Both the position numbers and the translations under genes were made by a program. This document shows, one piece after another, positions 7,366-14,365 of a DNA stretch of 14,976 bases. The notes under the pieces were generated by a model that searched no databases, was not told the origin of the DNA, and saw nothing but the letters and a program-made list of their open reading frames with translations. How positions within the stretch are numbered: the stretch's first letter is position 1; the number at the start of each line of letters is the position of its first letter. The stretch is from Paracoccaceae bacterium (lineage in GTDB: Bacteria; Pseudomonadota; Alphaproteobacteria; Rhodobacterales; Rhodobacteraceae): NCBI GenBank assembly GCA_026997055.1, contig JALWJU010000343.1, positions 1 to 14,976 of the forward strand, read 5' to 3'.

Positions 7366-8138
7366 GCCTCGGCGGCAAACGGATCCCGGGCATAGCCGAC
7401 ATGGGTCAGGTAGAGGCCCTGCGGCGGGCTGACCGGGCCGCAAGCGGCGCGATCCCTGGCCTGCAGCGCCGCGCGCAGGTCAGCGGCGCTCCAGGCCCCG
7501 GCCCCGACCCGCTCCAGGGTTCCGACGAAGCTGCGCACCTGGTTGTGCAGGAACGACCGCGCGCGCAGGTGGAAGCGGAACTCCGTGCCGTGCTCCAGGG
7601 CGATCTCCTCGATGCGCAATTCGTCCAGCGTCCTTACCGGGCTTTTCGCCTGGCACATGGTCGAGCGGAAGGTGGTGAAATCGTGCCGCCCCAGCAGTAT
7701 CTTCGCGGCCTCCTGCATGGCGCGCCCGTCCAGCCGGTGGCGCAGCTGCCAGGCGAGCCCGGCCTCGAGGGCAAGCGGCGCGCGCCGGCTGATCAGGCGA
7801 AACATGTAGCGCCGCTCGCGGGCGGAAAACCGCGCGTGGAAGTCGCTCTCCACCCGTGCGCAGGCCAGCACCGCCACCGGCGCGGGCTTCAGGTGGTGGT
7901 TCAGCGCTTCCATCAGGCGAAACGGCTCCCATTCGCGCGCCATGTCGCAATGGGCCACCTGCCCGGTGGCGTGGACGCCTGCATCGGTGCGCCCGGCGGC
8001 GGCGATCGAAGGCAGGTCCGGCTCCAGCCGTGCCAGCGCCGCCTCCAGCGCGCCCTGCACCGAGGGCTGCTCCTTCTGGCGCTGCCAGCCGCGGAACGGC
8101 GCGCCGTGATATTCGATTTTCAGTGCATAGCGGGGCAT
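7356..8138 (-). CDS. truA: tRNA pseudouridine(38-40) synthase TruA
   Basis: 260 residues, normal for TruA, which isomerises uridines 38-40 in the tRNA anticodon arm. The N-terminus reads MPRYALKIEYHGAPFRGWQR, the family start. The catalytic Asp52 is in GRTDAGVHATGQV, and RSFLHNQVRSFVGTL lies in the C-terminal half. The ATG at 8138 is chosen because family similarity begins there; in-frame upstream starts (ATG at 8150, TTG at 8174) add residues unlike TruA. No Shine-Dalgarno precedes 8138. The stop codon lies within the 11-bp tandem repeats. It converges with pncB and diverges from ycjX. Confidence 0.95.
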   Translation of the reverse strand: MPRYALKIEYHGAPFRGWQRQKEQPSVQGALEAALARLEPDLPSIAAAGRTDAGVHATGQVAHCDMAREWEPFRLMEALNHHLKPAPVAVLACARVESDFHARFSARERRYMFRLISRRAPLALEAGLAWQLRHRLDGRAMQEAAKILLGRHDFTTFRSTMCQAKSPVRTLDELRIEEIALEHGTEFRFHLRARSFLHNQVRSFVGTLERVGAGAWSAADLRAALQARDRAACGPVSPPQGLYLTHVGYARDPFAAEAPG

Positions 8139-8238
8139 GGGAGGCGGCATATACTGCCCGGCGAATTCTGACAACGCTCCTCTGGCGACGCCTCCTGATG
8201 CGTCCTATGTACAGGAGAGCCGATCGAGGAGAGCCGCC
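8139..8238. promoter_or_regulatory. Divergent truA/ycjX control region
   Basis: This 100-base gap must hold promoters for both directions. On the minus strand TTGTCA (8174-8169) and TATATG (8153-8148) are 15 bases apart, a short spacing, and lie close to the truA ATG. On the plus strand TATACT (8150-8155) is a good -10 match but lacks a clear -35; CTGACA (8168-8173) and TATGTA (8206-8211) are too far apart to form a pair. I found no sigma-54 element, although E. coli ycjX belongs to the sigma-54/PspF-controlled psp regulon. Assignments within this region are weak. Confidence 0.3.
8226..8233 (+). promoter_or_regulatory. Ribosome binding site fixing the ycjX start
   Basis: GAGGAGAG ends 5 bases before a TTG at 8239, which places the GGAG core 7 bases from that codon. 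No ATG in this frame has comparable spacing, so TTG at 8239 is the preferred start; GTG at 8245 is the alternative. Confidence 0.6.
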
Positions 8239-9657
8239 TTGGGCGTGGGAGACATTGCCGACAACCTGACCCGCCGGATCGAGCGCCTGGGGGCCTCGGC
8301 CCGCGAGGCGCTGTTCGAGCCGGTGATCCGGCTCGGCGTCACCGGACTGAGTCGGGCGGGCAAGACGGTGTTCATCACCGCGCTGGTGGCCAACCTGCTC
8401 GACCGCGCCCGGATGCAGGGGCTCGCCGCCCAGCGCGAGGGGCGCATCGAGGCGGTGTTTCTGCAGCCCCAGCCCGACATGACCGTGCCGCGCTTCGACT
8501 TCGAGGCGCATCTGGCCGCCCTCACCGGCCCCAAGCCGCGCTGGCCCGCCTCCACTTCCTCGGTGAGCGAGCTGCGGCTTTCCTTCCGGGTGCGCCCGGC
8601 GGGGCTGCTCTCGGGGCTGCGTGCGTCGCGGATCGTGCACCTGGATATCGTCGATTATCCCGGCGAGTGGCTGCTCGACCTCTCCCTGCTGGACCTCTCC
8701 TATGGCGAATGGTCGGCCCGGGTGCTCGAGCGCATCGCCGCGCGCCCGCAGGCCGCGCCTTTCCTCGAGGCGCTGGCCGCCACCGATCCGGCCGCCCGGC
8801 TCGACGAGCCCGCAGCCAAGGCGCTTGCCGAGACCTACACCGCGAGCCTCACCGCCCTGCGCGAGGCGGGCTTCTCCGACTGCACGCCGGGGCGCTTCCT
8901 GCTGCCGGGCGACCTCGCGGGCTCCCCCGCCCTCACCTTCGCCCCGCTGCCAGAGCCCGAAAAGGCCCGGTCCCGGCGCGGCTCGCTCTGGCGGCTGTTC
9001 GAGGCGCGCTTCGAGGCCTACAAGGCCGAGGTGGTCAGGCCCTTCTTCCGCGCCCATTTCGCCGGGATCGACCGGCAGGTGGTGCTGGTCGATGTGCTCG
9101 AGGCGATCCATGCCGGCCCCGCCGCGCTCGAAGACCTGCGCCGCGCCATGGCCGACACGCTCGCCGCCTTCCGCCCCGGGCGCAACGCCTGGCTCAGCCG
9201 CCTGCTCAGGGGGCGGCGCGTGGAGCGCATCCTGTTTGCCGCCACCAAGGCCGACCACCTGCACCACAGCCAGCACGCCCGCCTCGCCGCCATCACCGAG
9301 GCGCTCCTGGCCGAGGCGCGCAGCCGCGCCGATTTCGCCGGCGCCGAGACCCGCGCCATGGCCATCGCCGCCCTGCGCGCCACCACCGAGGAGACGCACG
9401 AGCACGAGGGCCGCACACTCGCCTGCGTGCGCGGCACCCTGCTCGACGGGCGCAATGCGGCGCTCTATCCGGGCGAGCTTCCCCGAGACCCGGCCCGCCT
9501 GCTCGCCCCGGCCCGCGAGGGGGCGGAAAAATGGCTCGATGGCGACTACCGGATCATGCGCTTCGCCCCGGCCCCGCTCACCGGCGCGCCGGGCGAGGGC
9601 CTGCCGCATATCCGCCTCGACAAGGCGGCCGAATTCCTGTTCGGAGACCGGCTGTGA
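8239..9657 (+). CDS. ycjX: YcjX-family P-loop stress protein (DUF463)
   Basis: 472 residues from the TTG start, close to the roughly 465 of E. coli YcjX. The family has a GTPase-like P-loop fold and is co-regulated with phage-shock envelope stress genes in enterobacteria; its exact task is not known. The Walker A motif is GLSRAGKT (36-43). A Walker B-like segment, HLDIVDYPGEW (about 134-144), is characteristic of the family. FAATKADHLHHSQ later in the protein resembles the base-recognition TKAD segment of GTPases. It is the first of four overlapping genes: the next starts at a GTG that overlaps its TGA by 3 bases, and a ycjF-like partner gene follows, so the E. coli ycjX-ycjF association is kept with one gene inserted. 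Confidence 0.93.
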   Translation: MGVGDIADNLTRRIERLGASAREALFEPVIRLGVTGLSRAGKTVFITALVANLLDRARMQGLAAQREGRIEAVFLQPQPDMTVPRFDFEAHLAALTGPKPRWPASTSSVSELRLSFRVRPAGLLSGLRASRIVHLDIVDYPGEWLLDLSLLDLSYGEWSARVLERIAARPQAAPFLEALAATDPAARLDEPAAKALAETYTASLTALREAGFSDCTPGRFLLPGDLAGSPALTFAPLPEPEKARSRRGSLWRLFEARFEAYKAEVVRPFFRAHFAGIDRQVVLVDVLEAIHAGPAALEDLRRAMADTLAAFRPGRNAWLSRLLRGRRVERILFAATKADHLHHSQHARLAAITEALLAEARSRADFAGAETRAMAIAALRATTEETHEHEGRTLACVRGTLLDGRNAALYPGELPRDPARLLAPAREGAEKWLDGDYRIMRFAPAPLTGAPGEGLPHIRLDKAAEFLFGDRL

Positions 9658-10124
9658 CGCGCCTCATCACCCGCTCCGCCATCACCCCGGCCATTTCCCC
9701 GGCCCGGCCCGGGGACGCGCCCGAAATCGCCGCCATCCTCTCGGGCTGGACCGACGAAACCGCCTGGCTGCCGCGCGTCCATTCCCGCGCCGAAGACCGC
9801 GAACACGCCGACGACCTGATCCGCCGCGGCTGGGTCAGCGTCGCCCGCGATTCCGGGCAGGTGCTGGGCTTCATGGCGCGCGCGGGCGAGGACATCCACG
9901 CGCTCTACGTCGCCCGCCCGGCACGCGGCCAGGGCATCGGCAAGGCGCTCCTCGACCACGCCAAGGCCCGCGCCAGCCGCCTCGGCCTCTGGGCCTTCGA
10001 GGCCAACCTGCGCGCCCGCGCCTTCTACCGCCGCGAAGGCTTCCGCGAAGTCGCGCGCGGCGACGGCGCCGGCAATGACGAAGGCCTGCCCGACATCCGC
10101 CTCGAATGGAGCCGCCATGCCTGA
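9654..10124 (+). CDS. GNAT-family N-acetyltransferase
   Basis: 156 residues with the GNAT acetyl-CoA fold. Motif A is LYVARPARGQGIGKALLDHA (84-103) with the pyrophosphate-binding R-G-Q-G-I-G at 91-96; motif B follows as NLRARAFYRREGF (118-130). Substrate specificity cannot be predicted. The start is a GTG overlapping the ycjX stop codon (GTGA), and the 3' end overlaps the ycjF-like start by 8 bases, so it is translationally coupled on both sides. The position between ycjX and its usual partner suggests either a functional link, such as modification of a protein in the same stress response, or simple hitch-hiking. The first 17 residues are low in information; a later start is not excluded. Confidence 0.9.
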   Translation: MTRLITRSAITPAISPARPGDAPEIAAILSGWTDETAWLPRVHSRAEDREHADDLIRRGWVSVARDSGQVLGFMARAGEDIHALYVARPARGQGIGKALLDHAKARASRLGLWAFEANLRARAFYRREGFREVARGDGAGNDEGLPDIRLEWSRHA

Positions 10125-11142
10125 CGCCAACGACAAGCCCGCCACCCCGGTGCTGATCGAGCTCGACGGCCCCGCTCCCGCCGGCCCGGCCGAGGCCGCG
10201 CCGGTGCCCGACCCGGTGCCCGATTCGGACTCCGCCGCCGAGGGCGCGGCCATGCAGGCCGCCGCCACGCTCGCCGCGCGCCGCCCCTCGCGAATCGCCC
10301 GCTGGTTTTGGGCGCTGGCAGGGGCGCTTCTCGGCCTCGTCGCCTCGCTCAGCGCATGGGATTTTCTCACCGCCCTGCTGGCGCGCAACCCGCTGCTCGG
10401 CGCCATCGCCACCGCGCTCGCCGCCGCGCTCCTGCTGCTGCTCGCCGCCCTCGCTCTCAGCGAATGGCTGGGCCTCGTCCGCCTCGCCCGGATCGACCGG
10501 CTGCAACGCGCTGGCGAGGCCGCGCGCAGCGAGGAGAGCCCCGAAGCGGCGCAGCAGCTGCTCGACCGCCTGCTGAAGCTCTACGCTTCCCGTCCCGAGC
10601 TTGCCTGGGGGCGCACGCGCCTCGCCACCCGCCGGGGCGAGATCTTCGATGCCGCCGACCTGCTCGACCTCGCCGAAGCCGAACTCCTCGCCCCGCTCGA
10701 CGCCCTTGCCACGCGCGAGGTCGAGGCCGCCGCCCGCCAGGTCGCAACCGTGACCGCCATCGTGCCGCTGGCGCTCGCCGATGTCGCCACCGCCCTTTTC
10801 GCCAACCTGCGCATGATCCGCCGCGTGGCCGAGATCTATGGCGGGCGCGCGGGGCTCTTCGGCTCCTGGCGGCTCATGCGCGCGGTGATGACCCACCTGG
10901 TCGCCACCGGTGCGGTCGCGGTGGGCGACGACCTGATCCACTCGCTCGCCGGCGGCTCGCTGCTGTCGAAACTCAGCCGCCGCTTCGGCGAAGGCATGGT
11001 CAACGGCGCGCTGACCGCCCGCGTCGGCATCGCCGCCATGGAAGTCTGCCGCCCGCTCCCCTTCTCGGCTGCCCGCCGCCCCACCGTCTCGCGCCTCGTC
11101 ACCCGCGCGCTTGCCGGGCTGTTCGGACGGGAGAAGACCTGA
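10117..11142 (+). CDS. ycjF: YcjF-like membrane protein (UPF0283/TIGR01620, DUF697)
   Basis: 341 residues. The first 55 or so are Ala/Pro/Asp-rich and probably disordered. Two hydrophobic segments follow (about 63-88 and 93-115), anchoring it in the cytoplasmic membrane. The rest is helical, with a DUF697-type region at roughly 200-300 (VTAIVPLALADVATALFANL, then RMIRRVAEIYGGRAG). In E. coli ycjF is encoded next to ycjX in the phage-shock regulon; the biochemical role is unknown. The ATG at 10117 overlaps the acetyltransferase end by 8 bases. Its TGA shares one base with the ATG of the following NTPase gene. The gene symbol rests on family and neighbourhood. Confidence 0.88.
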   Translation: MPDANDKPATPVLIELDGPAPAGPAEAAPVPDPVPDSDSAAEGAAMQAAATLAARRPSRIARWFWALAGALLGLVASLSAWDFLTALLARNPLLGAIATALAAALLLLLAALALSEWLGLVRLARIDRLQRAGEAARSEESPEAAQQLLDRLLKLYASRPELAWGRTRLATRRGEIFDAADLLDLAEAELLAPLDALATREVEAAARQVATVTAIVPLALADVATALFANLRMIRRVAEIYGGRAGLFGSWRLMRAVMTHLVATGAVAVGDDLIHSLAGGSLLSKLSRRFGEGMVNGALTARVGIAAMEVCRPLPFSAARRPTVSRLVTRALAGLFGREKT

Positions 11143-12911
11143 TGCCCAATACCCATGTCAAAGAATATCTCGCCCATTATCTGACGCTCGAAGACCCCGG
11201 CTATGGCGTGCTGCTCGCAGCCCCGTGGGGCGCGGGCAAGACCCATCTGGTGCAACAGGTCACCAAGAACAAAAACGCGCTTTATGTCAGCCTGTTCGGC
11301 GTGCGAAATGCTGACGACATAGACCGCGCCATTCTGATGGCCCGCTTGCCGGTGCTGGACAATGCCACCACACGCACTCTTGGCAAAATAGGGAGCGCAG
11401 CGCTGAAATACTTCAAGCTGCCGGAATTCACCGCGTCCGAGCTTGGCAAGCTGATCCTGCCTGACACCCTGATCTTTGACGATCTCGAACGCACCAACAT
11501 GCCGGTGAAGGAACTGACCGGCTACCTCAACAGCTTTCTCGAACAGGAAGGCAAGCGCCTGATCCTGCTGGCGAACGAGTCCGAGCTCTGGGGGGAGGAC
11601 GAGTACCGGATCAAGGAAAAGCTGATCGGCCACACGCTAAGCGTACGCCCGGATGCCCCTTCCGCCGTAAAGGCGTTTGTTGAAGCGATCCGCGATGAGA
11701 AAGCGCGCGAATTCCTGCAAGACAACAGGGCCGGGATTGAAAAGCTCTTTATCCAGTCCGGGACCGGCAACCTGCGCGTCCTTCGCCAGAGCCTGATGGA
11801 TTTCGCCGGGCTTCATGCACGCCTCCTCGATGAACGATTTGCACGCTTTACGGGCAACGAAACCGGTATGCGCAAGCTGCTGAATGCCTTTCTTGCCCTG
11901 TCGATCGAATTCAAGACCGGCGGCCTGGAGCGCGGGGATTTTTCCATCGGGCATGACCCCGCAGCTCTTCTCCCCGAGAAGGATAACCCACTTACCAAAA
12001 GATTGAAAAAGGCGGAGGAGAAATATGGCCCTGATATCATCAAACCAATTCCTTACGAGCTGCATCTTGAAATCACCCTTGCCGAAGCACTGATCTGCGA
12101 CGGCTGGGCCGATGACGACCTGCTTGAAAAAGGGCTCACCCACTCCATGGCCTTCCACCGCCTTGAAGACGAGCCGGAATGGCATACCGTCCGGTGGGCA
12201 TACCTACGCGACGTGGCACTGGTAATGAAAGCCATTGAACGCATGGAGGAAAAATTCGCAGCGCGTGATTATGAGGACCCCGGCATCATCCTGCATGTCT
12301 TCGCCGCGCGCCTGGAACTGGCCGAAATCGGCATGCCCGACTTCGAGATGAATCGGGTCAAGGAAGAATGCAGGGCCTATGCCAACGAAATCACAGACAA
12401 GGCCACGGTCACAGCCGCCAAGGCTGGGGTGGACTTTTTTCACGATCTTGCACCCCGAACGGGCCATCTCGGCCTGAGATATCCACATGGCGATTCACCA
12501 AGTGCAATGGCTTTCGAGGAGCTGTTCCAGTACCTGCGAAAATGCTACGATCAGGCCTTTGTCCGATCCTTGCACGAACTTTGCCGGCAATTGCTGGACC
12601 TCGCCCGAACCGACCGTGACCAGCTGAACACCCTGCTATGCAATAACGAACACTACGCAGGAAAACCCGTCCTCCAGGCCATGGACGCCGCTGCCTTTGC
12701 CGAAACACTGCTGGAGCTGGAAAATACAGCTTTTCAGGAAGTGACCGAAACCCTGCGTGAGCGGTATAAATCTCCCCATTCCGAACTCGAAGCGGAAAAG
12801 AAGTGGCTGGCAAAATTGACAGGAGAGTTGAAAACCCGCTCGTCCAGCCTTCCCCCCCTGCGCCAATGGCAAGTGGAAACCGCGATCAAGAGAAACCTGA
12901 ATTTCTCCTGA
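11142..12911 (+). CDS. KAP-like P-loop NTPase of unknown function, probably horizontally acquired
   Basis: 589 residues, apparently soluble, with no signal peptide or membrane segment. The N-terminal 170 residues form a STAND/KAP-like ATPase core: Walker A APWGAGKTHL (27-36, with Ala where most members have the first Gly), Walker B TLIFDDLER (109-117), a sensor-1-like LLANESE (141-147) and IKEKLIGHT (156-164), which resembles a motif after the core in this NTPase class. The remaining 420 residues are mainly helical and match nothing I recognise. Base composition differs sharply from its surroundings: 26 of 60 bases in 12001-12060 are G or C, against 43 of 60 in 10801-10860 of the preceding gene. 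Its ATG uses the last base of the ycjF-like TGA, so it is translated as the fourth gene of that operon. Related NTPases occur in antiphage and stress loci; defence is a guess from family and composition, not shown by the sequence. Confidence 0.9.
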   Translation: MPNTHVKEYLAHYLTLEDPGYGVLLAAPWGAGKTHLVQQVTKNKNALYVSLFGVRNADDIDRAILMARLPVLDNATTRTLGKIGSAALKYFKLPEFTASELGKLILPDTLIFDDLERTNMPVKELTGYLNSFLEQEGKRLILLANESELWGEDEYRIKEKLIGHTLSVRPDAPSAVKAFVEAIRDEKAREFLQDNRAGIEKLFIQSGTGNLRVLRQSLMDFAGLHARLLDERFARFTGNETGMRKLLNAFLALSIEFKTGGLERGDFSIGHDPAALLPEKDNPLTKRLKKAEEKYGPDIIKPIPYELHLEITLAEALICDGWADDDLLEKGLTHSMAFHRLEDEPEWHTVRWAYLRDVALVMKAIERMEEKFAARDYEDPGIILHVFAARLELAEIGMPDFEMNRVKEECRAYANEITDKATVTAAKAGVDFFHDLAPRTGHLGLRYPHGDSPSAMAFEELFQYLRKCYDQAFVRSLHELCRQLLDLARTDRDQLNTLLCNNEHYAGKPVLQAMDAAAFAETLLELENTAFQEVTETLRERYKSPHSELEAEKKWLAKLTGELKTRSSSLPPLRQWQVETAIKRNLNFS

Positions 12912-12918
12912 TTCCATC

Positions 12919-12974
12919 TTGGCCAAAATACTCTCGCCGGAGGCACGATTTTTCGCAGAAAAATCGCCCCGCCC
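12919..12974 (-). repeat. Intergenic GCCTCCGGCG element, copy 2 (intact)
   Basis: On the minus strand, right after the haemoglobin stop codon, there is a GGGGCGATTTTTCTGCGAAA stretch, then GCCTCCGGCG (12944-12935), a GAGAGTATTTTGG run and the palindrome TTGGCCAA (12926-12919). It matches copy 1 at 7250-7290 in order and orientation. I recall GCCTCCGGCG-GGAGTATTT elements as frequent after genes in Rhodobacterales; that is memory, not a search. Confidence 0.6.
12946..12966. terminator. Hairpin in the NTPase/haemoglobin convergent gap, possible bidirectional terminator
   Basis: CGATTTTT (12946-12953) and AAAAATCG (12959-12966) form a perfect 8-bp stem around a CGCAG loop, 35 bases after the NTPase stop codon and 8 bases after the haemoglobin stop. 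On either strand the transcript would have U's in the stem rather than a U-tail after it, so it is not a textbook terminator. Its position at the end of two convergent genes supports transcription termination or 3'-end protection. Confidence 0.45.
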
Positions 12975-13382
12975 CTATCGCAGCACGGGCACCGCACCGG
13001 GGGCGGCGCGCAGCTGTTCGATGCCGATCCGCATCCCGGCGCCGATCCGGCGTGCCAGCGCGTTCCAGGCTTCGGCCTGAAGCGGGCCGAGCACCTCGCG
13101 GGCGGTTTCTTCGAACAGGTCCAGCCAGATCGGGAAATGCTCGCCCAGCACTTCGGGCCGCTGCATGTGCACCTGCTGCGGGCGGCCGTCATAGCCGCGC
13201 TCATGGAGGATCGCATTGCGCCAGAAGGAGGCGATTTTCGCCTCATGCGCCGGCCAGTCGGTGACATGTCGGGCAAAGACCGGCCCCAGCACCGGATGCG
13301 CGCGCACCCGGGCGTAAAAGGCGGCGACCTGCGCGTCGATCTGGGCGGGCGTGATGTCGAAGCGGGGCGGGATTGCGCTCAT
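12975..13382 (-). CDS. Group III truncated haemoglobin
   Basis: 135 residues, typical for group III 2/2 haemoglobins, which bind O2 and NO and have been linked to NO detoxification or microaerobic growth. Matching family knowledge, the proximal haem ligand is His72 (QQVHMQRPE). The distal residues include a B-helix Tyr (Tyr23 in AFYARVRAHP), His46 (WPAHEAKIASFW) and Trp86 (FPIWLDLF). The ATG at 13382 has AAGGAG (13395-13390) 7 bases upstream. The frame is open much further upstream, but that part is antisense to the outer-membrane gene and does not resemble globins. The gene is apparently monocistronic and converges with the NTPase gene. No clear FNR- or NO-regulator palindrome is visible upstream. 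Confidence 0.95.
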   Translation of the reverse strand: MSAIPPRFDITPAQIDAQVAAFYARVRAHPVLGPVFARHVTDWPAHEAKIASFWRNAILHERGYDGRPQQVHMQRPEVLGEHFPIWLDLFEETAREVLGPLQAEAWNALARRIGAGMRIGIEQLRAAPGAVPVLR

Positions 13383-13402
13383 GGGGCGGCTCCTTTTCTG
13401 CG

Positions 13403-13431
13403 CAGCTAATCCCGGGCCGAAGCAAGTGCAA
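13403..13431 (-). promoter_or_regulatory. Candidate haemoglobin promoter
   Basis: On the minus strand TTGCAC (13431-13426) is 17 bases from TAGCTG (13408-13403). The -35 hexamer and spacing equal those before trhO and ileS; the -10 is poor. The implied start point leaves a leader of about 15 bases containing the AAGGAG ribosome binding site. Confidence 0.4.
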
Positions 13432-13487
13432 GCCGGGCGAAAGGTCGCATTTTCCCGCACCTGCCTCATTTCCCCCACATTTGGCAG

Positions 13488-13516
13488 GGGACAGCCCCGC
13501 GGCCCGCTGATAGCGT
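13488..13516 (+). promoter_or_regulatory. Weak candidate promoter of the outer-membrane protein gene
   Basis: GGGACA (13488-13493) and TAGCGT (13511-13516) are 17 bases apart, matching the consensus at 4 and 3 of 6 positions. A better -35, TTGGCA (13481-13486), has no -10 at suitable distance. The 168-base divergent gap 13383-13550 shows no other clear signal. Confidence 0.22.
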
Positions 13517-13550
13517 GCGCGCGATGCGACTTCAAAGGGACCTGTCCGCG

Positions 13551-14249
13551 ATGCACCGTTTTCTCCGCCCGGCTCTTCTTGCCACTCTTGCCGCCACCGG
13601 CGCCCAGGCCCAGGGGGCCTTCAGTGGTGGCGACATGAGCTTCGTTCATTCCGTCGCCCCCGCCGCGCCGGCGACGATCACCGACAGCATCGGCATGCGG
13701 GCCCGGCTCGGCTTCGGGGGCGGGTTCGATGTCCAGCTGGACGCTCTGCTCACCCGGTCGGTTACCGGCGTGCTCACCTCTACCGGCACCGGGATCGGCG
13801 CGCATCTGTCCTATGCCGCTTCCGACAGTTTGCGGCTCGGGGGCTACGTCACGGCCAATCGCGTGGTCGATGGCGCCGGCATCCCCACCACCTCTATCGG
13901 TCTCGGCGCCGAAGCCCTGCTGCGCCTGGGCGATTTCACCGGGCAGGTCTATCTCGAAGACCAGAATGCGCTCGGCGGCACCCACAGCACCCGGACCGGG
14001 ATCCGGCTGGATTACGCTTTCGGCCAGGGGTTCGGGCTCTTTGCCGCATATGATTACATCGACTACCGCTCGATTGCGATCACGAATGCCGGGACGGCCA
14101 GCTTGGGCGCGCGCTACCGGCTGCCGGACATGCCGCTGGAGATTTCGCTCTCCGCGAGCCGGAACAACTTCGGCGCCGAAACCTATGCGTTCGGGCTCAC
14201 CTACGCGCTGGGCGGGGGCAATGAAGGGCTGTTCGACGCGCGCTTCTGA
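13551..14249 (+). CDS. Small outer-membrane beta-barrel protein (hypothetical)
   Basis: 232 residues; I do not recognise a specific family. A signal peptide is clear: MHRFLRPALLATLAATGAQA before QGAFSGG, with an AQA cleavage site. The mature part is a series of short amphipathic stretches alternating polar and hydrophobic residues, such as GMRARLGFGGGFDVQLDALL, TGIGAHLSYAA and GQGFGLFAAYDYIDY. It ends in aromatic-rich strands (AETYAFGLTYALGGG) and a terminal Phe (DARF), the signature recognised by the Bam assembly machinery. At about 212 mature residues it would fit a barrel of 8-12 strands. The ATG at 13551 is preferred for AAAGGGA (13534-13540) upstream; ATG at 13524 in the same frame would lengthen the signal peptide. 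Transport or adhesion roles cannot be told apart. Confidence 0.8.
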   Translation: MHRFLRPALLATLAATGAQAQGAFSGGDMSFVHSVAPAAPATITDSIGMRARLGFGGGFDVQLDALLTRSVTGVLTSTGTGIGAHLSYAASDSLRLGGYVTANRVVDGAGIPTTSIGLGAEALLRLGDFTGQVYLEDQNALGGTHSTRTGIRLDYAFGQGFGLFAAYDYIDYRSIAITNAGTASLGARYRLPDMPLEISLSASRNNFGAETYAFGLTYALGGGNEGLFDARF

Positions 14250-14285
14250 AGGCCCCGGGCGCCCGCAACCCTGCGCGCAAACCGA

Positions 14286-14314
14286 TTGCACGCGCGCCGA
14301 TCCCCGCCTATAAG
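14286..14314 (+). promoter_or_regulatory. Promoter of the ileS leader
   Basis: TTGCAC (14286-14291), a 17-base spacer and TATAAG (14309-14314, 5 of 6 to consensus) form the best promoter in the window. Exactly 6 bases follow before an ATG at 14321, so transcription should start at or next to that A. The ileS start codon is 121 bases further on. The trhO promoter has the same -35, spacing and distance to its ATG. Confidence 0.7.
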
Positions 14315-14320
14315 CGGCGC

Positions 14321-14365
14321 ATGTGGAGGCGCGCCAGCATACGAATTAGCCGCCCGGCGCTCTGA
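14321..14365 (+). CDS. Putative leaderless ileS leader peptide (14 aa)
   Basis: The ORF encodes MWRRASIRISRPAL and ends with TGA at 14363-14365. Its ATG coincides with the predicted transcription start, so it would be read as a leaderless message; S. meliloti trpL is, to my knowledge, a precedent for a leaderless attenuation peptide in this class. Residues 7 and 9 are Ile, encoded by ATA (14339-14341) and ATT (14345-14347), whereas ATC is the common Ile codon around it. The codons end 4 bases before the hairpin at 14352, and the stop codon opens its loop. A ribosome waiting for Ile-tRNA would cover the 5' arm. Translation is not demonstrated; an ORF of this size can arise by chance. Confidence 0.5.
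   Translation: MWRRASIRISRPAL

Noticed and set aside
8139..8174. TTG start of truA at 8174
   Set aside because: It adds 12 residues unlike TruA N-termini, and the GGAG upstream of it is only 2 bases from the TTG, too close to act as a ribosome binding site.
8139..8238. Sigma-54 (PspF-type) promoter before ycjX, as in E. coli
   Set aside because: The nearest candidate, TGGCGAC near 8182, lacks the GC pair at the required distance from GG. No convincing -24/-12 element was found.
10308..11141. N-terminal extension of the NTPase frame by about 278 codons
   Set aside because: The upstream part overlaps the ycjF-like gene in another frame and is Arg/Pro/Ala-rich without domain features. The ATG at 11142 places the P-loop at residues 27-34, normal for the family.
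13422..13432. GCAAG-T-GCAAG direct repeat as an NO- or oxygen-regulator site for the haemoglobin gene
   Set aside because: It is a direct repeat, not the TTG..CAA-type palindrome of FNR/DNR-family sites, and it coincides with the -35 hexamer; there is not enough to call an operator.
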